Assembly (NCBI GenBank): GCA_902613545.1
Contig: CACMHW010000001.1
Span: forward strand, 26,001-90,000
Direction of reading: 5' to 3'
DNA length: 64,000 nucleotides
DNA from: an uncultured Pelagibacteraceae bacterium
GTDB taxonomy: Bacteria; Pseudomonadota; Alphaproteobacteria; Pelagibacterales; Pelagibacteraceae
The notes beneath the pieces were generated by a model that saw only the letters and a list, made by a program, of their open reading frames with translations, was not told the DNA's origin and made no database searches. A program made the position numbers and the translations under genes. The stretch's first letter is position 1; each line of letters opens with the position of its first letter. Below are positions 49,059-56,906 of this stretch, piece by piece.

Positions 49059-49291
49059 TTCTTTTTTAAAACACTTTCATAATGATTATCAGAGGGTGGC
49101 ACAAATACAAGGCCCTCATTTTCGAAGATATTCTGTATTTTGTTTACCTTTTCTTCGTGTGAAACTTCAAATTTATCAATTTTTTCAAGGTGTTGAATTC
49201 TAGCCCAACTAATATTAGTTTTTTTAGAAAGATCATCGACTGTCCATTTTAAAATAGATCTTGCTATCCTTATTTGTACAGGTGTTATCAT
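49055..49291 (-). CDS. Small XRE-like helix-turn-helix protein
   Basis: MITPVQIRIARSILKWTVDDLSKKTNISWARIQHLEKIDKFEVSHEEKVNKIQNIFENEGLVFVPPS. Confidence 0.75.
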   Translation of the reverse strand: MITPVQIRIARSILKWTVDDLSKKTNISWARIQHLEKIDKFEVSHEEKVNKIQNIFENEGLVFVPPSDNHYESVLKKK

Positions 49292-49954
49292 TTAATTTTT
49301 AATTATATAGGAAGGTTGTTTGTAATAACTGAGTTTTCTCAATTGAGTATCTTTTTTATTTGCTTTTAAAAATTCGTCGATTGCTTTAGTAACACCCTCT
49401 GATACATTATAATCATCAATTAAAATTATACCTTTTTTTACAACATTATCATAAAATTTATTTAATATTTTTTTTGTTACAAAATATGTATCTAAATCTA
49501 AATGTAAAAGTGCAATTTTAAGAGAATTGTTTTTTTTTAAGAAATTCAATGCAGTAAAATTAATGTCTCCTTTTATTAATTCAAAATTTTTAAAGCCTTT
49601 TTTTAATAAAATTTTTTCAAGTTTTTTAATTTGCAATCCGTCACCAGCATCTTTTTCAAATTTACTTATAAATTCTTTATCAAATTTTTTTGTTTTTGAT
49701 CTTGGAAATTTACCAAATGCGTCAAATGCATAAAATTTTCTACTAGAGCTATTCTCTAAAATTTCTCTAAAGGTCATCAATTTTATTAAGCTTGATCCTT
49801 TAAAAACGCCAAACTCTACAATATCACCTGGAATATTTTTTATCATTTTATAAATTTCATATTGATAAATAAGTTTTGCAATTCTTGTTACATCACTTAA
49901 ATGATAAAATGAGTTTTCAGCGTTCCAGGGACTAAATGAATTTTTTTTCACCAA
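49292..49954 (-). CDS. TylF/MycF-like or class I SAM methyltransferase
   Basis: PGDIVEFGVFKGSSLIKLMTFREILE...FYAFDAFGKFPRS...IALLHLDLDTYFVTKKILNKFYDNVVKKGIILIDDYNV. Confidence 0.82.
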   Translation of the reverse strand: MVKKNSFSPWNAENSFYHLSDVTRIAKLIYQYEIYKMIKNIPGDIVEFGVFKGSSLIKLMTFREILENSSSRKFYAFDAFGKFPRSKTKKFDKEFISKFEKDAGDGLQIKKLEKILLKKGFKNFELIKGDINFTALNFLKKNNSLKIALLHLDLDTYFVTKKILNKFYDNVVKKGIILIDDYNVSEGVTKAIDEFLKANKKDTQLRKLSYYKQPSYIIKN

Positions 49955-50781
49955 TATTTATTCTCTTTTAATTTTTTTCTCTCTAATTCAAGAAAATTTT
50001 TCTTTCCACTGCCCATACAATCTTTAAATTTCTTAAGCATAGCCACTAAAGATCGCATACCATTTTCTTCAAGTGAAGAAGCTTGATCTGTGCCCCACAT
50101 TGTTCTGTCTAAAGTTATATGTCTCTCAATAACAGTTGCGCCTAAACAGGCTGCCATTAAGCTCGGTGAAACTGATTTTTCGTGGCCTGAGTAGCCAACA
50201 TCAACTTTAAATTTTTTTTTTAACGTTTTAATCATATTCAAATTTAAATCTTTATCATCGCATGGATAAGCTGAAACACAGTGCATAAGGGTGAAATTAC
50301 ATTTATTCTTTTTAAATATTTTGACCGCTTTACTCACATCAGACATTTTGGACATTCCAGTGGAAATAAATGTATGTTTTCTTTGTTTGGCTATTTCATT
50401 GAGTAACTTTTGATTTGTTAAAACTGGTGATGCAACTTTATTATATTTACATTTATACTTTTTTAAAAATTTACAACTATCTATATCCCAAGCACTTGCA
50501 AACCAATCAATTTTAATTTTTTTACAATATAGATTAATTTTATCAAATTCTCTTTTTCCAAACTCAATTTTTTTTTTATAATTTAAATAGGTAATTTTTC
50601 CCCAAGGTGTATCTCTAATTACTTCCTTTTTATTCTTTGGTGTTGAAATATCTGGTGTTCTTTTTTGAAATTTTACCGCATCAAAACCTACTTTTTTTGC
50701 TTGGTCAATTAATTTTTTTGCCAATAAAAGACTTCCGTTATGGTTTATACCTATCTCTGCAATCAAATATATATGCTTCAT
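49948..50781 (-). CDS. N-acetylneuraminate synthase family protein, short form (no C-terminal SAF domain)
   Basis: IYLIAEIGINHNGSLLLAKKLIDQAKKVGFDAVKFQKRTPD...LMHCVSAYPCDDKDLNLNMIKTL...VGYSGHEKSVSPSLMAACLGATVIERHITLDRTMWGTDQASSLE; ends at 277 aa. Confidence 0.92.
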   Translation of the reverse strand: MKHIYLIAEIGINHNGSLLLAKKLIDQAKKVGFDAVKFQKRTPDISTPKNKKEVIRDTPWGKITYLNYKKKIEFGKREFDKINLYCKKIKIDWFASAWDIDSCKFLKKYKCKYNKVASPVLTNQKLLNEIAKQRKHTFISTGMSKMSDVSKAVKIFKKNKCNFTLMHCVSAYPCDDKDLNLNMIKTLKKKFKVDVGYSGHEKSVSPSLMAACLGATVIERHITLDRTMWGTDQASSLEENGMRSLVAMLKKFKDCMGSGKKNFLELERKKLKENKYW

Positions 50782-50784
50782 AAG

Positions 50785-51468
50785 TTAATCTTTTAAAAAT
50801 ACTTTTAAAGATTTAACAATTTTTAAATCTTCAAAGTCATCGATCTCCAGACTCTCAATTTTGTTCATGGCAAAATATCCAATTTTTCCAAATAATCTAC
50901 ATTTTTCTTTTAAAAATTTTTCAGATTTAAAAATATAAAAGGATCCGTTTTCTAAAAATTTTTCTTTTATATTTTGTCTCATAGGTCTATTTCTATAATC
51001 ATAATTTGGTTTTAATGATTTTTTACTCTTTTTCCAAACGAAAAAATTACTAATTTTCATAGCAGAGAATAAACTATCGAGTTTTTTTTTTTCAAATTTG
51101 ATAATTGCTTTATTTAAAACTTTTGAAGATCTTATTGGTGATGTTGGTTGTATACCAACTATATTTTTTGGATTAACCCTTTTAACTTTTAAAAATTTGA
51201 TAGCGTGTAACCAGGCCTGTTCAGATGAGGAGTTATCTAAAGCAAATTTTTTAGGTCTTTTAATTATTTTAGCCCCAAACTTTTTTGAAATTTTGAGTAT
51301 CTCATCAGAGTCAGAACTTACCCAAACTGATGAAATTTTTTTTGTTTTTAAACAGGCTTTGATTGACCAGTAGATTAAGGGTTTATTTTTAAGTCTTATT
51401 AAATTTTTTTTTTTAATACCTTTTGAACCTCCTCTTGCTAAGATTATTGCAATTGTTCTATTAGTCAT
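50785..51468 (-). CDS. Acylneuraminate cytidylyltransferase
   Basis: MTNRTIAIILARGGSKGIKKKNLIRLKNKPLIYWSIKACLKTKKISSVWVSSDSDEILKISKKFGAKIIKRPKKFALDNSSSEQAWLHAI...GIQPTSPIRSSKVL. Start at 51468 preferred over 51525. Confidence 0.93.
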   Translation of the reverse strand: MTNRTIAIILARGGSKGIKKKNLIRLKNKPLIYWSIKACLKTKKISSVWVSSDSDEILKISKKFGAKIIKRPKKFALDNSSSEQAWLHAIKFLKVKRVNPKNIVGIQPTSPIRSSKVLNKAIIKFEKKKLDSLFSAMKISNFFVWKKSKKSLKPNYDYRNRPMRQNIKEKFLENGSFYIFKSEKFLKEKCRLFGKIGYFAMNKIESLEIDDFEDLKIVKSLKVFLKD

Positions 51469-51549
51469 TGTTGAAGACTGACAAAAATTTTGCATAGCTC
51501 CGCACTTTGCAAAAACTTCTTGCATTAAAAGCTATATTAATCATTTATA

Positions 51550-52047
51550 CTAGATTGGTTGAGCTAAAAAATTTTTTTTCTTTACATTTACTCTTAGTTC
51601 ACCAATCATTAACTCTATCTTATTTTTTTGAAATTTCATTATTTCAAAAATTTTATTTGTAAAAATACCGGACTTAAATCTATAGTTGCAATTTAAATCA
51701 ACATTAAAAAAATTATTTTGTATATATCCATCTTTATTTTCGAATTTTTTACAATTCGATATAAATTCTTTAATTTCCTTTTGAGTTTCTATATATCCAG
51801 GAAGATATGATTTAAATCCTTTAAAATACTTTATTCGATTTAGAAAATTTATATTTTTAAGATTATCGTTAAAACAAAAAATATAATTTCCCAATAATTT
51901 TGTATCTTTCGATCTAAGTTTATTTTTTTTAAAGTTTTGAATTTGATATTTGGGGGAATATATTTCTAGATCGGAACCTACAATCCTTTTAAATTCTTTT
52001 TTAAAAAGATTAGTTTTTTTTTGATCAATTTTTAAGATTGCCCACAT
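51550..52047 (-). CDS. NusG/RfaH-like transcription antitermination protein
   Basis: MWAILKIDQKKTNLFKKEFKRIVGSDLEIYSPKYQIQ...LLGNYIFCFNDNLKNINFLNRIKYFKGFKSYLPG (NGN-like), C-terminal KOW-like FKSGIFTNKIFEIMKFQKNKIELMIGELRVNVKKK. Confidence 0.72.
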   Translation of the reverse strand: MWAILKIDQKKTNLFKKEFKRIVGSDLEIYSPKYQIQNFKKNKLRSKDTKLLGNYIFCFNDNLKNINFLNRIKYFKGFKSYLPGYIETQKEIKEFISNCKKFENKDGYIQNNFFNVDLNCNYRFKSGIFTNKIFEIMKFQKNKIELMIGELRVNVKKKNFLAQPI

Positions 52048-52048
52048 T

Positions 52049-52354
52049 TTATTTTTTTTGATTTAGTTCTTTCTTTAATTGATCGTATTCAGCCATTTTT
52101 CTTTTCATAAAATTTAATGTCATTCTTGTTTTTGCTGATATGCCTTTAGGCGTTAAAACATAAACGTAATTTAATTTTTTTGGATTATTTTTAAAATTTT
52201 GAATTTTAACTAAACCTTTTTGTTTAAGTGCTTTTAAGCAATAATTAAATTTGCCCAAACTAAAACCCAATTCTTCAGCCATTTCTCTTTGAGAGGATTT
52301 TTTGCTGTTGCCTATTTTTCTTAATACTTCAAAATGGTCGGTTTTGTTATCCAT
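52049..52354 (-). CDS. MarR-family EPS-associated transcriptional regulator
   Basis: FEVLRKIGNSKKSSQREMAEELGFSLGKFNYCLKALKQKGLVKIQNFKNNPKKLNYVYVLTPKGISAKTRMTLNFMKRKMAEYDQLKKEL: winged-helix pattern of the EPS-associated MarR family. Confidence 0.87.
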   Translation of the reverse strand: MDNKTDHFEVLRKIGNSKKSSQREMAEELGFSLGKFNYCLKALKQKGLVKIQNFKNNPKKLNYVYVLTPKGISAKTRMTLNFMKRKMAEYDQLKKELNQKK

Positions 52355-52356
52355 AT

Positions 52357-52371
52357 GTTCAAATTTTGAAC
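52357..52371. promoter_or_regulatory. Palindromic putative operator 1 (GTTCAAATTTTGAAC)
   Basis: Perfect 7-1-7 palindrome starting 3 nt upstream of the MarR-like start codon. Confidence 0.6.
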
Positions 52372-52379
52372 ATTATATC

Positions 52380-52394
52380 GTTCAAAAATTGAAC
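52380..52394. promoter_or_regulatory. Palindromic putative operator 2 (GTTCAAAAATTGAAC)
   Basis: Same half-sites GTTCAA/TTGAAC, centre 23 bp from operator 1. Confidence 0.6.
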
Positions 52395-52465
52395 AAACAA
52401 CTAAATTAATTAATATTTAGTTATAGAAAGGCATCAAGCCACAATATCTTGTTATTACAAAAAAA

Positions 52466-53245
52466 TTAATTTTTTTTGAATAACAATATCTGTAAATGAG
52501 AGAAATTTTCTTTAACTCCTATAATTGCTTTATCAAGATCAAGAGTAAATTTAGAGTTGAAAGTAAAATTCTTTTTATTTTTTGATTTCAAATATATAGC
52601 ATCCAAAAACCGCGAGTTAAAAAAATGTTTCGATAAATTTTGATTATTCTCTTGTAATTTTTTTAACCCTTTTATTTTAAACATTTTTTCACTAAGATAT
52701 TTATTATGAAACTTAGGATGAATAATATTCAAACCATATTTTGATCTTAAATTATTTAATCTTTTTAAACCACTTTCAAAACATTCAATAACAATTAATT
52801 TTCCATTTTTTTTTAAATAACTAAGTACGTTTAATAGAGATTTTTTTTGATGAGATTTATTTAAAATGTTTATTAAAACTCTCTGTAATATAATTAGATC
52901 AAATTTTTTTAAATAGTTTTTTTTTAATACTCTAATATCCCCATGAGAAATATTGGCGTTTTTTTTTAATCTATTGTTGGAAATATTATAAAGTAAAATA
53001 TTATTTTCCATACCAAATAAACGATGCTTATTCAAATTTGATATTTGTGATAACGTATATCCATTTCCACAACCGATATCTAAAATTTTTAATTTTTTTT
53101 TTGAATTTTTTACTACGTTTATGATAAATTTTGTTTCTTCGTTTCTTACAAAAATATCATTCATTGTGGATAGTTTTGATTTTTTAAAATTAGTAGCAAC
53201 TTTATTGTAATGATTGTTAATAATTTTATCATAAGACTTTTTCAT
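52466..53245 (-). CDS. Class I SAM-dependent methyltransferase
   Basis: LKILDIGCGNGYTLSQISNLNKHRLFGMENNILLYNISNNRL...FDLIILQRVLINI...LLNVLSYLKKNGKLIVIECFESGL. Confidence 0.85.
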   Translation of the reverse strand: MKKSYDKIINNHYNKVATNFKKSKLSTMNDIFVRNEETKFIINVVKNSKKKLKILDIGCGNGYTLSQISNLNKHRLFGMENNILLYNISNNRLKKNANISHGDIRVLKKNYLKKFDLIILQRVLINILNKSHQKKSLLNVLSYLKKNGKLIVIECFESGLKRLNNLRSKYGLNIIHPKFHNKYLSEKMFKIKGLKKLQENNQNLSKHFFNSRFLDAIYLKSKNKKNFTFNSKFTLDLDKAIIGVKENFSHLQILLFKKN

Positions 53246-53247
53246 AT

Positions 53248-54270
53248 TTATTTTTTTAAATGATTAAATTTTATAAGAGAATTTTTTTTTACGTTTTTGA
53301 ATAACTTTTTTCCTATTATTTTGATTACTTGGTTCGGACTTATGCCGTTTAATTTTGGTCTAAAAGCATTTAAGTCAGAACTTTTTAATATATTACCTTT
53401 TTTAAAATTAGAAGAATAATATAAACTTTTTTTAGCTATTTTCTTTACTAAATTTTCTTTTGAATGGATTATTCTATTTCTAGTTTGAATGCTGGTAAAA
53501 ATGTCATGAATATCTTCGGTAAATTTTTTTAAATTTTTTACGTTCATAGATGCTTTATGATCTGGGCCATTCATATTATTATCCAACGTAATATGCTTTT
53601 CGATCACAGTAGCTCCTAATGCTACGGCAGCTGATGAAGCAATATTACCTCTTGTATGATCTGACCAACCAATCGGGTATCTAAATTTCTTTAACTTTTC
53701 AAAATATCCAAATTGTGTTTCTTTTACTTTAGTTGGATAGTTACTTATACAATGCATGAGACAAAGCATATTTTTTTTACTTTTTAGGAAATTCAATGTT
53801 TTAATTAAATTTTTTTCGTCAATCATTCCAAGAGAAAGAAGAATAGGTTTTTTAAATTTCTTGATTATTTTCAATAATAAAAAATTATCGTTGTCTGTTG
53901 AGGATATTTTAAATATTGGAATCTTTAATTTATTTAAGAATAATGCACTTTCTACATCAAATGGCGTTGATAAAAATTCAATTTTTAATTTATTAGAATA
54001 ATTTTTCAATTCTTTAAATTGATTGAAACTAAATTGATATTTTTTTAAAAGCTCATACATGTTTTTTATATTTTTATTTCCTTTTTGATAATTTACTAGT
54101 GGTGTATTTTTTAAAAGCAGTTTGTCAGGCAAATAAGTTTGAAATTTTACTGCATTAAAATTACTTAATTTAGCATGTCTTATTAATTTTTTTGCTAAAT
54201 CTATAGAGCCATTATGATTAACTCCTATTTCGGCGATTAAATAAGGTTTTTTCTTATCAAATTTTTTCAT
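53248..54270 (-). CDS. N-acetylneuraminate synthase family protein with C-terminal SAF-like domain
   Basis: PYLIAEIGVNHNGSIDLAKKLIRHAKLSNFNAVKFQTYLPDKLL...LMHCISNYPTKVKETQFGYFEKLKKF...IGWSDHTRGNIASSAAVALGATVIEKHITLDNNMNGPDHKAS...KSLYYSSNFKKGNILKSSDLNAFRP. Confidence 0.93.
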   Translation of the reverse strand: MKKFDKKKPYLIAEIGVNHNGSIDLAKKLIRHAKLSNFNAVKFQTYLPDKLLLKNTPLVNYQKGNKNIKNMYELLKKYQFSFNQFKELKNYSNKLKIEFLSTPFDVESALFLNKLKIPIFKISSTDNDNFLLLKIIKKFKKPILLSLGMIDEKNLIKTLNFLKSKKNMLCLMHCISNYPTKVKETQFGYFEKLKKFRYPIGWSDHTRGNIASSAAVALGATVIEKHITLDNNMNGPDHKASMNVKNLKKFTEDIHDIFTSIQTRNRIIHSKENLVKKIAKKSLYYSSNFKKGNILKSSDLNAFRPKLNGISPNQVIKIIGKKLFKNVKKNSLIKFNHLKK

Positions 54271-55118
54271 TTTTTTTCCATGATAAAAAATAGTCGGTTA
54301 TTATTTATAAAATCCTCAAATATTTTAAAACAAGAAAAAAATAAACTTATATTTATCTTTTGATTTTTCATCTTAAAACAACCAATCAAAATATTTTTAA
54401 TTGAAATAAAATTTGAAAAGGGATCAAATATTTTAACAAAAGACTTAATTTCTAAATTGCAGATTTTACTAATTTTATAGAATGAGTTTTTTGAAAAAAT
54501 GAAGCTATGTCTTGGAGAATGATATCCGCTCCAAAAAAGGTTAAAAATATTCCTCGCGCTAGATTCTCCATCAGGTGTAATAATAACTATTTTTGCTCTT
54601 TTTTTTAATTTTTTGAATAAATTTTTAATCAAACTAAAATCTTTAAGATGTTCAATAATGTTGTTTAAAATAATTATATCTGGTTTAAATTTTTTTATAT
54701 TTTCTATATTTTCAATTTTTTGTCTTAAAAATCTTATATTTTTTTTATTATTCGATTTAATACCAAAGTCTATACCAAGACACTTTGTATTTGAATTTTC
54801 GGCTATTCTCTTTAATAAATAACCATTACCACATCCAATCTCTAAAATTCTTGATTTGTCGATATCTAATTTATTTATTATTTTTTTATACTCATAAATT
54901 GAGTACATGTTTTTTAGAAAATTAAAAAAAAGATTAGATCCTGTCGGAATATAATTTTTTGGATAAAGTTTTTTTTTATTAATAAATATTTTGTTTCTAA
55001 AGATTGTTTTGCATTTTAAACATTTGAGGTATCTAGCTTTCTCATCTAAATTGTATTCATAATCGTAGATTTCACCAATAATATCAATTTTTTTCGAGGA
55101 GCAAATTTTACAATTCAT
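54267..55118 (-). CDS. SAM-dependent methyltransferase with N-terminal Cys-rich (zinc-ribbon-like) motif
   Basis: MNCKICSSKKIDIIGEIYDYEYNLDEKARYLKCLKCKTIFRN (CxxC...CxxC); ILEIGCGNGYLLKRIAENSNTKCLGIDFG. Confidence 0.85.
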   Translation of the reverse strand: MNCKICSSKKIDIIGEIYDYEYNLDEKARYLKCLKCKTIFRNKIFINKKKLYPKNYIPTGSNLFFNFLKNMYSIYEYKKIINKLDIDKSRILEIGCGNGYLLKRIAENSNTKCLGIDFGIKSNNKKNIRFLRQKIENIENIKKFKPDIIILNNIIEHLKDFSLIKNLFKKLKKRAKIVIITPDGESSARNIFNLFWSGYHSPRHSFIFSKNSFYKISKICNLEIKSFVKIFDPFSNFISIKNILIGCFKMKNQKINISLFFSCFKIFEDFINNNRLFFIMEKK

Positions 55119-55152
55119 AATTATTAGTTTTTTATAGAACTAAAATACAAAA

Positions 55153-55806
55153 TTACTTACTATAACCAAGATGTTTACTTTTTTTAAATAGCCTAAAACT
55201 TCCTTCTTTTTTTATATTTGTTATTTTAGGTACTGGTAATTCTAACTTATAATCTCTTTCAGGATGTCTTTGATAAGAATTTGAATTTACTTTTTCATCA
55301 TTTACGTAGTCTATTCCTTTAAAATCTTTAAATCCTAATTTCCAAACTTTATATCTCCTCTCTCTCATTGGCATATCTTCTGCCCATACAGCCACAAACC
55401 ACTTTTTCATAATTATATCGAATAACTTTTGTAAAAATTTTAAAAAATAAGGGATTTCTAAAAAATCGCTACGAGTAACTCTACAGTTATTTTTGTCAAT
55501 CTCCTCGAAATCAAATACTTGTTTAACCTTTACTAAATTAAAAAGTGTAGAATGATAAACTAACATTTTATTCGGGCTCTCAAGTTTAGCGAGAGTTTGT
55601 TCAGTGATATAAAATGGTACTAGCGGTAATTTTGCTGTTCGCTCAGACAGACATTCTTTTTCATTTTCTCTAATGATTTTGACTTTTTTATAGTGCTCAA
55701 AATGTGTTCCAACTACATGCTCATGGTCCCAATAGTTCCATAACAGTAAATCTTTCGGAAAGGGTGCAACAGCTTCAGAAGTTGATTTTAAATAAGTTTT
55801 CTTCAT
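55153..55806 (-). CDS. Catalytic (SRPBCC-type) domain of a Rieske non-heme iron oxygenase, stand-alone
   Basis: NYWDHEHVVGTH fits N-x2-D-x2-H-x4-H of Rieske-oxygenase catalytic iron sites; later VWAEDMPMRERRY resembles the third-ligand ED region. Confidence 0.68.
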   Translation of the reverse strand: MKKTYLKSTSEAVAPFPKDLLLWNYWDHEHVVGTHFEHYKKVKIIRENEKECLSERTAKLPLVPFYITEQTLAKLESPNKMLVYHSTLFNLVKVKQVFDFEEIDKNNCRVTRSDFLEIPYFLKFLQKLFDIIMKKWFVAVWAEDMPMRERRYKVWKLGFKDFKGIDYVNDEKVNSNSYQRHPERDYKLELPVPKITNIKKEGSFRLFKKSKHLGYSK

Positions 55807-55811
55807 TTAAT

Positions 55812-56132
55812 TTAATTTATATAAACAAAAATATCATCATTTTCTAATTCTAATTTATATTCTCTTAATTTTAAGTTTTTTGTTGTTGTACATACTCCAG
55901 ATTTTACTTCAAATTGTAAATTGTGCCACAAACAAGTAAATACTTCTCTCCCTTCTTTATCATTTTTAATCTCGTGGTATCCGATGGGACCCCCAAAATG
56001 AGGACAAATATTTGAAAAAGCTCTTATTTTTTTGTGGCGTCTAAATACCAAGATATCGTGGTTATCGATCCACTTAGTAAATTGGTCAAACTTATCCAAG
56101 TCTTTTAAACTACCAACTTTTATTTTTTTCAT
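55812..56132 (-). CDS. Rieske [2Fe-2S] domain protein, stand-alone
   Basis: FSNICPHFGGPIGYHEIKNDKEGREVFTCLWHNLQFEVKSG: CxH...CxxH Rieske motif. Start MKKIKVGSLKDLDKF at 56132 preferred over the longer ORF. Confidence 0.88.
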   Translation of the reverse strand: MKKIKVGSLKDLDKFDQFTKWIDNHDILVFRRHKKIRAFSNICPHFGGPIGYHEIKNDKEGREVFTCLWHNLQFEVKSGVCTTTKNLKLREYKLELENDDIFVYIN

Positions 56133-56177
56133 ATAAGTAATTAAATAAAATAGTATATTTAGAAAATCTATATAAAA

Positions 56178-56906
56178 ATGAAAGATAATTTCACATTGTC
56201 GAGTATAGAGGGAACTTGGAGATTTAATGACAATGTTGCAAAAAATTTTGACAAACATGTTAACCAATCAATTCCTCATTACAAAGACTTACAATTATAT
56301 ATTAGCGCACTAGCAGAATGGTTTATAAAAGATGGGTCGGTTATTTACGACTTAGGTTGTTCAACTGGAGAGTCGATTAAAAACATTTGTAAACTAAATA
56401 CGAAAACTAAGTTTGAAATTATTGGTTTGGACTCTAGTAAAAAAATGATTGATTTAGCTAAAAAAAAATTGAATTTAAAAAAACTAAAAAAAGAAGGGGT
56501 AAATATATCTTTAAAAACTTTGGATATACTTAAGATAAAAAAATTTAAGAAATCTGACCTATTTTTATCTGTTTTACTTTTTCCTTTCATAAATATTCAT
56601 AATAGGGAAAAGATAATGCAAAAAATTTATAAAAGTTTAAATCCTGGTGGAGGTTTTATATTAGTAGAAAAAATAAGGTCTTCAGATCCACAATTCGAAG
56701 ATATTTTAAATCAGCTATATTTCGACTTTAAATTAAGACAGAATTTAAGTGAAAGTGAAATATTAAAAAAAGCAAAAAGTTTGAGATCTTCAATGTTTCT
56801 TTTTAATGAGAAAAAAACTACTCAACTGATAAAAAAAATAGGATTTAATAACTACGAAATCTTTTTTAAATGTTTTAATTTTATTGGATATATTATTATA
56901 AAATGA
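56178..56906 (+). CDS. CmoA-like SAM-dependent methyltransferase
   Basis: WRFNDNVAKNFDKHVNQSIPHYKDLQLYISALAEWFIKDGSVIYDLGCSTGESIKNICKLN...IIGLDSSKKMIDLAKKKL. Confidence 0.82.
   Translation: MKDNFTLSSIEGTWRFNDNVAKNFDKHVNQSIPHYKDLQLYISALAEWFIKDGSVIYDLGCSTGESIKNICKLNTKTKFEIIGLDSSKKMIDLAKKKLNLKKLKKEGVNISLKTLDILKIKKFKKSDLFLSVLLFPFINIHNREKIMQKIYKSLNPGGGFILVEKIRSSDPQFEDILNQLYFDFKLRQNLSESEILKKAKSLRSSMFLFNEKKTTQLIKKIGFNNYEIFFKCFNFIGYIIIK

Noticed and set aside
49010-49060. RiPP precursor peptide adjacent to the SPASM enzyme
   Set aside because: No small Cys/Gly-rich ORF found next to the gene; the 78-aa neighbour looks like a HTH protein.
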